From: Amanita rubescens
Taxonomy: Eukaryota > Basidiomycota > Agaricomycetes > Agaricales > Amanitaceae
Direction: 5' to 3'
Assembly (NCBI GenBank): GCA_015039365.1
Contig: WION01000306.1
Location: 1-61,872 of the forward strand
Length of the DNA: 61,872 nt
Shown here: one piece after another, positions 44,101 through 55,626 of the stretch
How the letters are laid out: each line of letters starts with the position of its first letter
Numbering within the stretch: position 1 is the first letter of the stretch
The notes under the pieces: generated by a model
Told to the model about the DNA's origin: nothing
The model's input: only the letters and a program-made list of their open reading frames with translations
Databases searched by the model: none
Made by a program: the position numbers and the translations under genes

Positions 44101-44633
44101 ATCTGTATCTGCTGTTGCGAGTTCCCTTTCTTTCGGTGGATGAGATAGAGAAGGTCTGCCTGACCTCGATGAAAATTGGCGTGGCCAAAATTCCAAAAGT
44201 CAGTTTCAGAACCGGATCGGAGAACGCCTTGTTGGAGGTGAGGGATTTTATGAAAACCGTACATGTTGAGCTGGCGAACAAAGGAAGAAAAGTTCTGGTG
44301 CTTGAACCATTTGCCTAGGACTTCTCGTGCAAAGCGTTCGTGGTCGAGGACTAGTGGGGGGGAGAAGAGTGGCAATAAGTAAAAAGGAGAGAGAAAAAAC
44401 GCAAATAAAAAGAAAAAGACGAATATGGAATAGGTGAGGGTGTACTGACCGAAAAACGAATCACCGGAGTCTGACCAACGTATGAGGGCGACGTTCTGAG
44501 GGTCATTAACCATCTCGTAAAGCTTCTTGAGGAAAGCTGGGACGGGTCGTGGCTGTTGAGCGGCATGTTGTGATGGTGTGGAAGGAAGTCGATGGTGAGT
44601 GCGAGAAAGAGCGACCTGGTGATCAGTCGCCAT
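41166..44633 (-). CDS. HSF1: Heat-shock-factor-type transcription factor
   Basis: ATG at 44633-44631 starts MATDHQVALSR. The HSF DNA-binding domain spans about residues 30-150: VPAFLKKLYEMVNDPQ, IRWSDSGDSFF, then after an intron VLDHERFAREVLGKWFKHQN and FSSFVRQLNMYGFHKI. The intron (about 44448-44351, GTCAGT...CACTAG) contains no stop, so the uninterrupted frame reads through it. A likely coiled-coil trimerisation region follows (IQRHQGAISSELRELKRSNE). The rest is a long, low-complexity region with a run of 11 Gly (about 43560-43595) and Ala/Gly/Ser-rich sequence, ending KSKKRRA. It regulates stress genes in the nucleus. CAB5 ends only 78 bp upstream of its start. Confidence 0.92.
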   Translation of the reverse strand: MATDHQVALSRTHHRLPSTPSQHAAQQPRPVPAFLKKLYEMVNDPQNVALIRWSDSGDSFFGQYTLTYSIFVFFFLFAFFLSPFYLLPLFSPPLVLDHERFAREVLGKWFKHQNFSSFVRQLNMYGFHKIPHLQQGVLRSGSETDFWNFGHANFHRGQADLLYLIHRKKGNSQQQIQMQQQMEEVAAAAAAATAAGFLADVNGNTVMGVGAQGAGANTIAGAGSPNAAATAMGASGTGSSSMSALNNSQILDIHSIVQGISAIQRHQGAISSELRELKRSNEMLWQDALLAREKHQKQEDTINRIVKFLAGVFGKHAPPGPGGVGGDGHHGEDENPGSNVSVQRRSGGGGGGGGGGGHQQDMHQRGNDGPRRRARLMIEDVRRQNKSVPSSGGKQGMNVVEVTEESDEDTMMNDVTIPLDNTGNGIGGGAGRDQPTSPVTLSDYRSPPSPPHSLGILDSNDDTTTSSFSALDLNGGPGSAEDTLGYPQIEMEIETPKSVNTPLPTSPAETVMGSNEKKETATNPHLLAALTAGRALARTPPVHSQQNTASNDNTGFSFDPRNLTINLTPAQIQQLLASVATQTIAEPPSNPNGYSGHHSDHYERGFLTPVDGDGSAAPKRDHTQHFNGTPPFDISSYLVPSPTLANLSIGSAVTSPGPSTSTPATSPMLSNPTPRVGGGNDSGAYRSGATSASVPVPDGLISFDGPEAANAAAAASQTSSAAGASAATTNAGTTGNTNAAPYAGDLSVLPWAAYQGYGGAYPPPVIPNVNAGSTTNGGAYGNGPPAGYTPYGFPYNPDGTWGNVGGSGTSDGGTSGDYSGLFSPLQASPRVGYSATTTGAAGAGAGVNGGQQGQNTDGSAVSSYNNPSSTGSAAGSVGQHSSNWQATEDIDRDVSAMHTSIHSLIQMLGLDPSLMSSGDGGEEEGDDEEDGSTGPKVSGTARSVADFDNFMNSWSAAGAGAGVMGPNGNGIMNRSSSESATTGSCSTPCASVPSHAGSVAGESPGGDGECVDGGEPSTTLGFARGSTSTSALPSSVTPVSASTRPQSAQSVNSGIVPADDGTARPINKKARTGLTASAPTSAGVPTTVVEAGGRKRRSAIVNVPASAVDELDAFDGDLAQELGATGAGTASQIQPKGAATAATSSKGTKSKKRRA

Positions 44634-44711
44634 CACTCGAGAACGTTCCACCACACAGTTTGGCGGACGAGGGGCGCTGCAGTAAATACAACCAAATAAT
44701 ATTATCTTATC

Positions 44712-45426
44712 TTATCTCCTTTGCTTCTTCTCAACATAATCTGCCACTCTCCTCTCAAGATCTTCTACACTTCCACTGTTATCCAAAACAACATTTGCAT
44801 ACTTCACCTTTTCTTCAATTCCCATCTGTGCTCCAATTCGAGCACGTGCCCCTTCCTCACTGCTCCCATCCCGCTTCATCAACCTCTCCAGCTGCACTTC
44901 CGCCGGGCTACGTGACCCCACGTCAGTCAGATCACAACATCCCCCACTGTACCACGCACCAGTACACAACCACAACCTCCCCAACCCACCGCCAAATCCC
45001 ACTCTCGACCAACAACGGCACATCCAACACAACCCACGACTCCCCTCTCCACCAACACCAAAACACCTCTTTCAACATCTCCCACCTCACCTCAGGGTGA
45101 ACAATCCCATTCAACACCCGTCTCTTCTCTTCATTCTCAAACACAATCTCCCCAACCTTCTTTCGGTCTATTCGTCCACTCCCGTCCTGCGAGACGACTT
45201 GTTCCCCGAACGCCGCTACGATTTTCTTATATGCACGCGTACCGGGCTCATAAACTCGATGTGCCAAAACGTCCGCGTCGATGATAGGGACGTGGTACTC
45301 GTCTCGGAGAAGTCGTGAGACAGTCGACTTGCCCGTGGATATTCCGCCCGTGAGGCCTACAACTGATGCAGAGATCAAGACAAGGAGCTTTTATGGCGGG
45401 TGAGAACGAGAATGCATACCGCGCAT
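44712..45426 (-). CDS. CAB5: Dephospho-CoA kinase (last step of CoA synthesis)
   Basis: The P-loop is GLTGGISTGKSTVSRLL. IDADVLAHRVYEPG, IDRKKVGEIVFENEEKRRVL, GIVHPEVRWEM and WVVLDVPLLVESG are CoaE-family segments. The protein ends EKKQRR. The first exon seems to be only 7 nt, ATGCGCG (45426-45420), followed by GTATGC; the acceptor CATCAG precedes exon 2 at 45362, giving MRVVGLTGG, the family's usual start. A second intron, near 44985-44930 (GTGCGT...CACGTAG), links VVVVY to CPAEVQLERL. Phosphorylates dephospho-CoA using ATP. About 205 residues, in line with the family. Confidence 0.92.
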
Positions 45427-45584
45427 GTATGGGCGTGAATGAGAATTAGGGTACGGACCGGTTGTTGACGTGTGTTGAGTCCGAGTGCCGGGTACGCAAA
45501 AGTTGCCGGATCGAATGTACTCTCTATCTTATCTCATTTCCAGGCGGGGTATAGATTGAAGCAATAATATAAATAGAAAGTAAA

Positions 45585-48283
45585 CTAGTGAAAAGATGGA
45601 AAAAGAATGTTCATCAGCAAAGAATAGTTCGCTTGCGTTGTAAACATGTGCCCCAATTGAAACTTCCACTTGATAGACTTCCATACCGAATCATTACGGC
45701 AATCAGTGGGTAGAAGTGTCAGCATGAACCCGTTATCTCCTTTCTTGGACCAAGACAGGAGTTTTCTCAACCACGTCATAACCTTTTTATACAGCCGAGA
45801 CTCGAGTTCAAGTTGCTCTTTTGGGACGCAATCGATCGAGGGGGACGGCATAGACTCCAAGGTAGCAGGCTCAGCGCATTCGACTAGAGGTTCCAGGATA
45901 GGTTGGAACGGTGCAGGTCTTGCAAAATCGACAGAAAGCGCTACTGAAGGTGGCGTTGCGAATCGGTACAGGCGATTCAGGGACAACGTTAGACTCTACC
46001 GCAGATTCGGGAATGCAGTACTCCACTTGCACAGATATAGGTTCAGAAACGTGGTTAGATTCAACAAGGCGGAGCAGCGAAGATCCCGAGTGAACCGACG
46101 GCAACATCGGAATGTGGGGTTCCGGGGTAGATATCGTCGGAAAGTGCGCTTTAACCTCATTGACTGGAAGAGCATCGTCGTTGTCATTGTCGTTGTCGAT
46201 CGAGAGTCCACAGTTCCTCCCCCTCATCTATCTCATCTTCCAGTTCAGAAGCGAAGAGATGGCCAAAAGAGTCCTCGGAGAAGCTTTGTTGAGGATTAGA
46301 AGGGATTGAGTTCAAAGATTCTTCGTTGGTATCTTGTTCAGGGTTAGGGGAACCATAGTCCAAACTGTCCTTGATATCGTTGCATTGCAGGTTGGAAGAC
46401 GTATAGACAAAGTCGGGGAGAATGGCCTCTTCGTCCTCATTAGGCGCCCTTCCGGGAATAAAATATTCGATTGTACCCCAGTCCTCGAAGAAATGATGTC
46501 CTTTGACAAAGTCTGGAACCCAAGGAGGCAGCACAGTCCTATTTCTCATAGCTTCTCAGTCCCTGCGAGCATTATCAGCAAATAGCGCTCATTTCAGTAA
46601 CGAACGCGTACACTCCAGCAAAGTAAGGGTGAGACGTCATGTCGATTCCAATCCTAAGCCGTTCAGCCGGCTCCTTCTTCAGCATCTGATGAAGGAAGTC
46701 TTTGCATTCGTCGCTAATGTCGTCTTCAGGCGCAAACTGAATATCATCTTCAAGAATCTGGCTTGCAACGTCTCCTTCGTAATCCCAAGGGTGCTGAACT
46801 CGCAGATTTCAGTTTCAAAAGATGAGATAAATGTTTGGACGACTTACTCTGCCAGTAACCATCACATACAGAGTAACGCCCGCAGACCAATAGTCCACGC
46901 CAAAAGAATAATAATCGTGACGGATGATTTCAGGTGCCATCTCCATCTCTGATCCACACCAATCTTTAGAAACGAAGGTCAATTCCTTAGGCGACCGACG
47001 CGGGGCTTCAAAAACGTTGTCGTCCGTTTTGAAGGGCCAGTAAGGCTGGTAAGACCGTTCAGCGACTGTCGGATTGGACCCAAAGTCTTTCGCGAGGCCA
47101 AAATCAGCTAGGACAATATGACCATCAGAACGAATAAGGACGTTGGCCGCTTTGATGTCTCTGTGAACGATACCACGCTTGTGTAATTCTTCCAAAGCAA
47201 TAATCTTAAAACCGATTAGAACGCCAAAATTCCGAATTGAAAACGTCATCGCTCACCATTTCAACCATGTAAAAACGCGCTCTATCAGCCGGGAACTTGT
47301 CGCATCTGATAATTTCGCTCTCTATGTCCGTAGGGTAGTACATCTGTACCGAGGATTAGATAATCCAAAGAAAACGGCAAAGCCAGACTCACCATAGCAA
47401 GATAAATATTGTTCGTATCATGCCAGCTTGCTTCGAGCTGGACAAACCAATCCGATCCTTGAAGCGATGCCATGATCTTCTTCTCCTCGATAAGTATTTG
47501 CGCCATGAGCGGATGGTCCCATACGCCTGCAACCTTTCGGATCACTTTGAGCGCAACTTTCTTCCTGGAGGTATTGTCCCTCGCGAGATAGACCTGTCCA
47601 CTCGAACCCTTGCTGATGAACTCGAGCAGTTCAAAATTCCGGATATTCACGACGCGAGGCTCGGAAAAAGAGACCCTAGATACACCCGACGTTGGAGACA
47701 AAAGAGAAGGGGTGGAGCAAATAAGCGAAGGAGTGCAAGGCGAGGCAGAGATGATCGAAGAGTCCTCAAAAACCGCTCGGAAGCAGGGGAGTACGAGGAA
47801 TAACGGCGAGGTCCTTAGCCACGTCCAAAGGCTCGAGAACTGGCGGTGCTACAAAGACTGGGTTTTGCGTGGAACCCATTATGTCGTGAATGGCTTGGGT
47901 GAAGGAAACAGAGGAAATTTGTAGAGCGGAGAATTGCAGAACGGTTCCAAGTCCGTACTTCGTGGAGCGGCCAGCGTCGAGCGTTCCTGGTTCGTGATAG
48001 GCATCGTTGAGGGCTTCGAAGTATGAGGTCTCATTGGCCTAGATGGATTTGTAAAACGTTAGAAATGCGGACCGAGGAATGCAAGAACTGGTGGCTGACC
48101 TCATCCTCGACAGCTGCGAACTGGTCCGACGAGTATACTTCGTCAACGGACTTGCAAGTCTTGACTTGCTTGATCTATACGAATCGTCGTGAGCTACAGA
48201 GCGGAGAATTCGCCATGATGACGTACCTTCTTGCTTCGAAGTATAAAGTCCGTAACAGACCGCTTGATGTGAAGGAACGACAT
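45585..48283 (-). CDS. AGC-type Ser/Thr protein kinase, possibly damaged
   Basis: The start MSFLHIKRSVTDFI (48283) and exons with IKQVKTCKSVDEVY and NETSYFEALNDAYHEPG lead to the kinase domain: ISKGSSGQVYLARD, VALKVIRK, GIVHRDIKAANVLI, ADFGLAKDFG and YYSFGVDYWSAGVTLY. The C-terminal tail has PPWVPDFVKGHHFFEDWG. Several introns are evident, for example about 47240-47330. Three frame problems appear: a five-T run near 47768-47772 where four would keep the frame; near 46190, where this copy lacks 2 nt relative to 52.5 kb; and near 45975, where it lacks about 11 nt. Either the gene is degenerating or some positions are misread. A truncated direct duplicate lies at 51898-53433. Confidence 0.75.
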
Positions 48284-48489
48284 CTGGATAAATCTAAAGA
48301 AAATGAGGAACAGGCATAGGATTTCGACGCGGTAATAGCCCACCTGATAAGTCAGCGAGTATACCTGCACCGATTGCAACTAATTGATTTCCTAGTACTT
48401 GATGGATCCTACGACGGGTATTGAGGAAATTGTCGTGAGCGGGGAGAAAAAATCGAGAATCCCAGATGGGGGGGCAGGTTTATGTATGG

Positions 48490-49690
48490 ATATGTTGCGG
48501 CTGACATGGCTAACCTAAGTTGGAGCCAAAGGTCAGCCACAGAGCCTGCTCACGTTTCTCCGTTTTTGCCACACCCACTGCTATGCAGAAGTGAGAAGCA
48601 AAAAAATCTTCCCGTCCCCGCTATCCACTCCAATAGTGTCGCGTAAACGACCTGCTGCACTGTATTTTGCCGCTGTTGACAGATCTTCGAGGTCTTCTCG
48701 TTATGTCCGTCCCTCAACACCGTCACCGCTCAAAAGCTCAACTGATTCGGCCTTTCCCTTCCCATGTACAACACTCTACGAGGCCACACTTGGTTAGCCC
48801 GACCTCCTGTCCTTGTCCAACATCTTTTGAGTGGCGAGAAGATGATGACGTGATCGTTGTAGTAACGGAAGTAGAGGGAAGAAAGTAAGGGTGGACGTAA
48901 CAGAGTTGTTGAACTATCGACAAGACAACAGCAGTTGTTGTTGTTAAAATCTGACCCATTATCGAAGTATCCATGACGGAGGTGGGTTGACGGGTCCTCG
49001 GCCACTGCTGCCATGACCGGCGGTATGTCATCTCTTCTGTATTTGTTTTCACCTCCCTTTTCTTTGACAGGAAACGTGACAGACGATAATGGCAGTGAAG
49101 GAAGAGGCCATGCTCGAATTTTCAATGCCCGCTGAACGACGGTGGATCCATATACTATGATATAGCCCGTGACGATTGTGTGCGTCGGCGTCCGCAGTTG
49201 CTTATTTGGATGGTGACGAAGGCGAAGATGAGACGCTATGTGGATACGAGTGGTGGTGCGCGGAGTGAGAACCTGTTGCCATGGTAGCAAGTAGACCCAA
49301 TGGGTAGAGCAGCCTGGTGAGGATGAGCCGAGCGAATAGAGGAGGTATGACCGGACGTGGAGTACTGTAGCGATACTTGTCGCTCGCCTTTTGCGTAACC
49401 TAAATGTCTAAGTTGGCATGAATGGTTCTGTGTAGTCGGAAAGAGAAGCCAGGCCAAACATTGAATTTGAAACAAAGAGCCTTTTCCACATCCAAGCGCA
49501 CGACTTGGCGGTTATGTACGACAGACACTTACTGATCAACATCAACCCCACGAGTACGACAACAAAATGGAAGGAACGCGTACGGCCCAACCGTGTAACG
49601 TGTACGTATTACACCCTTACTTCCCTGAGCGGCGACACTAATCCTGGCACACCCAGCCTGAAATGGTGCCATTACACAATTAATTGGAAA
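48490..49690. other. No confident gene
   Basis: A minus-strand frame at 48730-49290 is open for 186 codons but has no recognisable features and a repetitive His/Thr/Leu-rich composition. I leave it uncalled. Confidence 0.35.
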
Positions 49691-49957
49691 GCCTTTGTCA
49701 CATTCACCAGGGTTGTTCTCTCGTGCAACCAAGGTTCTTAAAGTGCTGTTACGGAAGGATCCTGGCTGGCGACGTGTTTACCGAAAGAACAGAACTGATT
49801 TTTACTATCATATCCGCAACCATTTTAAACCAAATTATCCACCTGGTGCGCCTCGGACACTTGGGGCCATCGATTTCGACACGCATTCCGATTCCACTGG
49901 GCACAAAACATATAATTTCAAGCGCCGTACACAGTTAAGGGCGCATCGACAGACGAA

Positions 49958-51147
49958 ATGTATGGTACACAGGAGGATACTGCCCGTGGTAAAGGAGGTG
50001 AACCGGCGGACAGTGGTAAACTTGAGGCCACCGAGCCGTACATATCGACCGACAAGGAGTTCAGTACACATGAAGATACTATCAATGACAAAGGAGGCGA
50101 ACCGGCTGACGAAGACCAAAATCATGATGCGGGTCAGGGCCCAGAAGAGGAGAGTGCAGAGGATAGCGAAATAGAAGGAGGCGCGACGGACTTGGCAATT
50201 CTCTTCACCTCGGACGAGGGCTATAACTCAAGCCGCCCGGAGACACCACCCACCTCTGAACCATACACAGACCCATCATCGTTGGCAATATCGGAAACTG
50301 CATCATTACCTGGGGATACGAACACATCAACGGGCGCTGAGTCCCCTCATTTACCGCGACCTGGTATTCCAGAGCAAGCCATTGTCAACATTAACCGGAG
50401 CCGCACGAGGATAACAATGTGCCCTGTTGGCGAGCCAATCGTGGCATTCAAGTCTACGAGGGAACTCGTGGAGGTCATTCGGGACGCCATAAAAGGTGCA
50501 TTCCTTCAGTATTACCTATTCTTCTTCAGCTTATTGGTCAACGGACGAACATAGGGCATAAAGCGCTTATGGATTGCGGCCTGCTCCACGGGGATATTAG
50601 TGCAAGCAATATTTTACTAGCCACAAACGAGGAGTACAAGGGAATCATTCACGACTTGGATTATAGCAACAATTTGCCAAAGTGGGACAAGTTTTCAGGC
50701 GGCCCATCCGAAATTCCTAAATTCACGGCCAGAGATATCACGGACGGTATGTCGCAATGGCCGATGCATGACCTCGAATCTTTCTTCTGGTTGCTTGCGT
50801 GGGCCTCTTTTCGTCATGTGAAGGACACTTTGGTCGACCAATTCGATATGCCTAAAGCCGCAAAAGCGCGTACGCTAAAATTAGGGTGGCTTTGCATGGT
50901 GTTGACAGGCCGGAAAGAGATAAAAGTCGAGGAAAACAGGCCGCTTACACAGCTCCTTATTCGGCTTGCTTTATTATTATTCGACTCCCGTGGCATGGAT
51001 CACGATAACGTGCTGCCTCTCTTCGAGGAAGCGCTCAACAGCGAGTGGCCAGACTACCAGTGTACCTCCTTTGTACCCTCCAAATGTGTTACTGTTCCCC
51101 ATGGCCATCGGAAACCTTTGGCTGGGCATGGTGGGCATGGGATGTAG
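49958..51147 (+). CDS. FunK1-type fungal kinase, N-lobe reduced
   Basis: An acidic, low-complexity N-terminal part leads to RTRITMCPVGEPIVAFKS and LVEVIRDAIKG. A 59-nt intron (50496-50554) follows and joins to HKALMDCGLLHGDISASNIL. The catalytic loop HGDIS..N is present and DLDYS replaces the usual metal-binding motif, as in FunK1 proteins. WPMHDLESFFWLLAW and NSEWPDYQC lie in the C-lobe. The nucleotide-binding N-lobe is not evident, so activity is doubtful, or upstream exons (an open frame exists from about 49695) are missing from this model. The start is uncertain. The 3' end is duplicated at 22970-23160. Confidence 0.7.
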
Positions 51148-51893
51148 GGTCCTGGTCCCGTGGCCACTGGCCGCACCTGAAGACCATGCCAAGAGCGTTA
51201 TCTCCTCTGCGCTCAATACATGTACATGCCTTGTATGCACGATAATCCTCTATGATTATAAATTTTGAACGATGAGGTTCACAGGAAGTGGAGAATGTGC
51301 TATTCGTCCCCACATTGAATCACTGATGGCTTAGACTGTCAGGGCTCCAGCCTATCATCCTCCTTCCTTTGGATATAAGATTCTGCCTCTCGCTTTGGCG
51401 GCTATTCCAGATAGTATTTCGGTTCGGGCAGAAGGAACCGTGAATGATGACCTTCGAAAGCGGCGCAAATCATGTCTTGCGCACCCATTAGAAGGTGCAG
51501 ACGTCGTGTTCGTTGAAGCAGACATCTCGGATGTTGTGGGTGCGAAGGGTGAGGAATTTTGAGAATGTCCCAAAGGCGCGTTCGGCGCGACCACGCGCGT
51601 AAGAGACTTATCACATACTGGGCTCCTGTTTCGTTTCTAACATTTACATTGCAGTGGTATTTGTGAGAAAAAGGAAGCACACAATTTTTCTGTAACAATT
51701 TTACGAATGCTATGCAAAACTATCTATCGTGTTTACGGGATATCACACCAAGAGTCAAACGCCGAAGCATGCACGTTTTTCGTGGTGTCCTACGTCGTGC
51801 CATTGACATTGTTACTTTTAGCAGTGCGAATGGCGGATGTGCCAGTTGGCGTTGTGCGAATCTTTTAGAAATGGCGGCAAGTGCATCATATGC
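50992..51893. repeat. Inverted-duplicate block A'
   Basis: Reverse-complement match to 22275-23160, including the FunK1 3' codons and about 700 bp of flanking sequence. It ends abruptly at about 51897, where sequence copied from the AGC kinase begins. Confidence 0.75.
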
Positions 51894-51897
51894 ATGA

Positions 51898-53433
51898 TTG
51901 AAGCAATAATATAAATAGAAAGTAAACTAGAGAAAAAAGTTAAAAAAAAAGCATGACACATCGTAACCACTTGTTCATCAGCAAAGAATAGTTCGCTTGG
52001 GTTGTAAACATTGCGCGTGCTTCACTTTTGGCACCCAAATCTTTTGAAACGTTCACCATACTGAATCGTTACCGCAACCAGTGGGTGGCAGTGTCAGCTC
52101 AGACCCGTTGTCTCGTTTCTTGGACCAAGGCAGGAGTTTTCTCAACCACGTCATAACCTTTTTATACAGCGAAATCGCACAAGACTCGAGTCAAGTTGCT
52201 CTTTTGGGACGCAATTGACCAGAGGTTCCAGGATAGATTGGAACGGTGCAGGTCTTGCAAAATCGACAGAAAGCGCTACTGAAGGTGGCATTGCGAATCG
52301 GAGAAGCCTCGATACATGCGATTCAGGGACAACGTTAGACTCTACCGCAGATTCGGGAACGCAGTACTCCACTTGCACAGACATGGGTTCAGGAACGTGG
52401 TCAGATTCAACAAGGCAGAGCAGCGAAGATACCGAGTGAACCGGCAGCAACATCGGAATGTGGGGTTCCAGGGTAGATATCATCGGAAAGCGCGCTTTAA
52501 CCTCATTGACAGGGAGAGTATCGTCGTTGTCGTTGTCGTCAATCTCGAGAGTACACAGCTCGCCCTCGTCCATGTCATCTTCTGGTTCAGAAGCGAAGAG
52601 ATGACCAAAGGAGTCTCGGGGGAAGTTTTGTTGAGAATTAGAAAGGATCGAGTTCAAAGATTCTTCGTTGGTATCTCGTTCAGGGTTAGGGGAACCACAG
52701 TCCAAAGTGTCCTTGATGTCGTTGCATTGCAGGTTGAGAGATGTATAGACAAAGTCGAGGAGAATGACCTCTTCGTCCTCGTTAGGCGCCCTTCCCGGGA
52801 TAAAATGCTCGATTGTACCCCAGTCTTCAAAGAAATGGTGTCCCTTAACAAAGTCCGGAACCCAAGGAGGTAGCAAAGTCTTATTTCTCATAGCTTCCCA
52901 GTCCCTGCGAGCATTATCAGCAAATAGCGCTCGTTTCAGTAAGGAACGCATACACTCCAGCAAAGTGAGAATCATGTCGATTCCGATTCTGAGCCGTTCG
53001 ACCGGGTCCTTCTTCAACATCTAATAAAGGAAATTCGCTAACATCGTCTTCAGGCACGAGATAAATGAGTGGACGACTTACTCTACTAGTAACCATCGCA
53101 TACAGAGTAACGCCCGCAGACAAATAGTCCACGCCAAAAGAGTAATAATCGCGGAGGAGGATTTCAGTCTCCCCGGTAAGACCGTTCAGCGACTGTCGGT
53201 TTGGAGCCAAAGTCTTTCGCGAGGCCAAAATCAGCTGGGACAATATGACCATCGGAACGAATAAGGACGTTGGCCGCTTTGATGTCTCTGTGAATAGCGC
53301 CAAAATCCGAATTGAGAATGTTATCGCTCACCATTTCAACCATGTAGAAACGAGCTCTATCAGCCGGGAACTTGTCGCATCTGATAGTTTCGCTGTTTCC
53401 TGAATGACGTCCGTGGTGGGCGTGCATGGACAA
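51898..53433 (-). pseudogene. Truncated direct duplicate of the AGC kinase
   Basis: The junction sequence at 51898 (TGAAGCAATAATATAAATAG) equals 45560. The minus strand retains IHRDIKAANVLI, ADFGLAKDFG, YYSFGVDYLSAGVTLY and PPWVPDFVKGHHFFEDWG but lacks the N-lobe and part of the activation segment. The 289-residue tail frame (52151-53020) is continuous where the parent gene has two frame breaks. Not expected to be an active kinase. Confidence 0.8.
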
Positions 53434-53565
53434 GGGGATACATGCACTTGCACTATTTCTCGTCTGAAACCGTGCTGGAGGAAGGATGCGTCACGCGGTC
53501 ACCGGTCACCATCGACATTACTATTCTGAGCGCAGTATGCCAGACGTGTATCTCCGCTATCTACC

Positions 53566-55093
53566 ATGGAATTCAGGTCCACTGGTGACCGTAAACCCAG
53601 AGCAAACCCGGTCATACATGAGCAGTACACAACCAACTTCATGGATTTTCCAGTCGAGATTCACCAACACATCATTGCAGAGGTTAGTGTGAGCGCTCCA
53701 TACTGTATGAACCCACGACGCTTGACTAATTGTTTCTATGGTACTCCTTTCGTAGTTTCTAAAGGACTTGGACACGAATTTTCATGAATTTAAAGCACTG
53801 CGCCTTGTCTGCAGACGGTTCAACGCGATCGTTAAACCCAGAGTGTATTCTTCCCATATCAAACTATTCGATGATGAGCATCTATCATCCAATATGGACC
53901 AGCTCTTGACTCTCTTGTCTTCAAAACCAAATGAGCAATTCCATGCAACGACGACTCTTTTCATTGGGAACAGTGATTGGCTTGATGGAAAGGGCGTTTC
54001 CATTCCTTTTCGTGCAATATCCCCGGTGATTGCAAACATATTTGGGAGTACCGCAATCGTTCACTATCTCGCCTCGCCCATCATAGAACCGCGGACTTTT
54101 CCCAAAAGGGTGGTCAAGACTGCCTTGCGCGCATTTGCAAAACTCAGGCTTTACCTCCCCATTTCCCAGTTCAACTTGCCGAATGTCTCTCGCGTTGTGT
54201 ACGTTGCAGTGTATTTATTCTCAGGAACACTACCAACGTATCTTAGATGGAATTCAGGGATTAATCCTCCAAAGTGGATAATATCCCGTATAGTTAAATT
54301 GCTCCAACGACTACCTCGACTCTCTGAACTTACTCTCATCATGAATAAATCCTCGAAGAAATTTGATCACCTTGTCGATTGCGTCGCCAAGTTGCACAAT
54401 TTACGCAAGCTCAGTTTCAAATTTATTTATGCTCATTATATTGGTACCATCTTCTCCCGCCCCAAAATTTATTCGGTTGCAAAGATCATCGCGGCAAACC
54501 CAAACCTAACGCATCTTGAAGTGCTATGCGACGATATTAAAGATCTTGCGCAAACGCTTAGACATATACCAGCCAATCGCCCTTTGAAGCTAAAACACCT
54601 TCGCCTCTCTCACCCCTGCCGTAATTCGGCAGCGCTAGCACCTCATATCTCCTCCTTGACCTCCGTTAATCTTGCCGACTCCGATATCTTGAAGGAGTTG
54701 CTTAAACAGAACGTATTTCCTCCCACCATGACGTTCTGGATGATGGACCAATATACGATCAAATACCTCGACGGTCACCCTGGGATTGTTAGCCTAACAA
54801 GTTATGGTTACAGTGATGTCTCGTACTGTTCTACCTTACTAAGAATCCTATCCCGGCACTCTGAAACTCTAACACATCTTGGCTTTTGCCACTGGATTTT
54901 GTACAAATGTATCGAACAAACGCAGGACGAGTTGGAGTTGCTCCAATGCACGAATCTTAAGCAGCTAACACTCGACTATCGACCTACCGTGAGCGGGCGC
55001 GTCGCTGCTCCGGAGCTGCAGATGGTAATTTTGACTCGTTCATCCATGTCACGTACTGAACGCAAAGTCAACAGGAAACAGCATTGTCAATAA
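53566..55093 (+). CDS. F-box/LRR-like protein, intact paralog
   Basis: Exon 1 begins at ATG 53566 or 53641 and encodes MDFPVEIHQHIIAE. An intron follows (GTTAGTGTGAGC...CTTTCGTAG), then FLKDLDTNFHEFKALRLVCR in phase 0. The body is leucine-rich with irregular repeats (LPRLSELTLIMNK, NLTHLEVLCDDIKDLAQTL, DILKELLKQNVFPPTM) and ends RKQHCQ. It is the inverted duplicate of 19678-21194 and keeps the 4 nt missing there, so this is probably the functional copy. Likely an SCF adaptor; target unknown. Confidence 0.75.
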
Positions 55094-55367
55094 TTTCTCG
55101 GCTTCCGGACTCTCTCACACTGGTTGTCAATGATAGCGAGGCTTGTGTAGCGTATAGTAGGCTTTGTAGCAGATCCCAAAATCCCTTCCTACGTGACCTA
55201 GCGAGGCGCATTCTGTTCCAGTCTTTGGACGATCCATATCTCTAACTAATACATGAATATATTCGAGTAGCGTCCATTCAGGCGTGCCAGTATCGATGAA
55301 TGCATTTTCCTTTGCACATAAAATGAAGAAATCGTTAATATATACTCTTATAATGCTCTGCCTTCCA

Positions 55368-55626
55368 CTACATCAAAAAAAAAGAACCGTGAACATAAGT
55401 AGGCCCCACTTTGCCAACGATAGCTTCTCGGGAGGCTATAGATATGAAGAATGCTCTATCTCTGTCTGAAGCATAGTTCATCCCGCTCTTCTCTGCCACC
55501 TGGCTTAAAAGTTGTTCAATTTGATGAAAGAGGACCTCGGCGTGTAGATGCCTGATATGAGGCGCATCTAAGCCAGGCCCGGGGATCTCTTCCGGACGGA
55601 GACGCGATGACACCATGTCGACAATG
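55368..55626 (-). pseudogene. 3' fragment of the F-box gene at 18069-19421
   Basis: The minus strand encodes MVSSRLRPEEIPG...YVHGSFFLM, matching the last 82 or so codons of the 18.1-19.4 kb F-box protein. The rest of that gene is absent. It marks the outer edge of the inverted duplication, at the GTCGACATGGT sequence. Confidence 0.8.

Noticed and set aside
48730..49290. 186-codon minus-strand ORF
   Set aside because: Composition is biased, no domain or homologous copy is visible, and several overlapping frames are open, so it is likely chance.
50990..51300. Plus- and minus-strand ORFs of about 100 residues over the FunK1 3' end
   Set aside because: They are shadows of the kinase C-terminal frame and of its duplicated copy at 23 kb.
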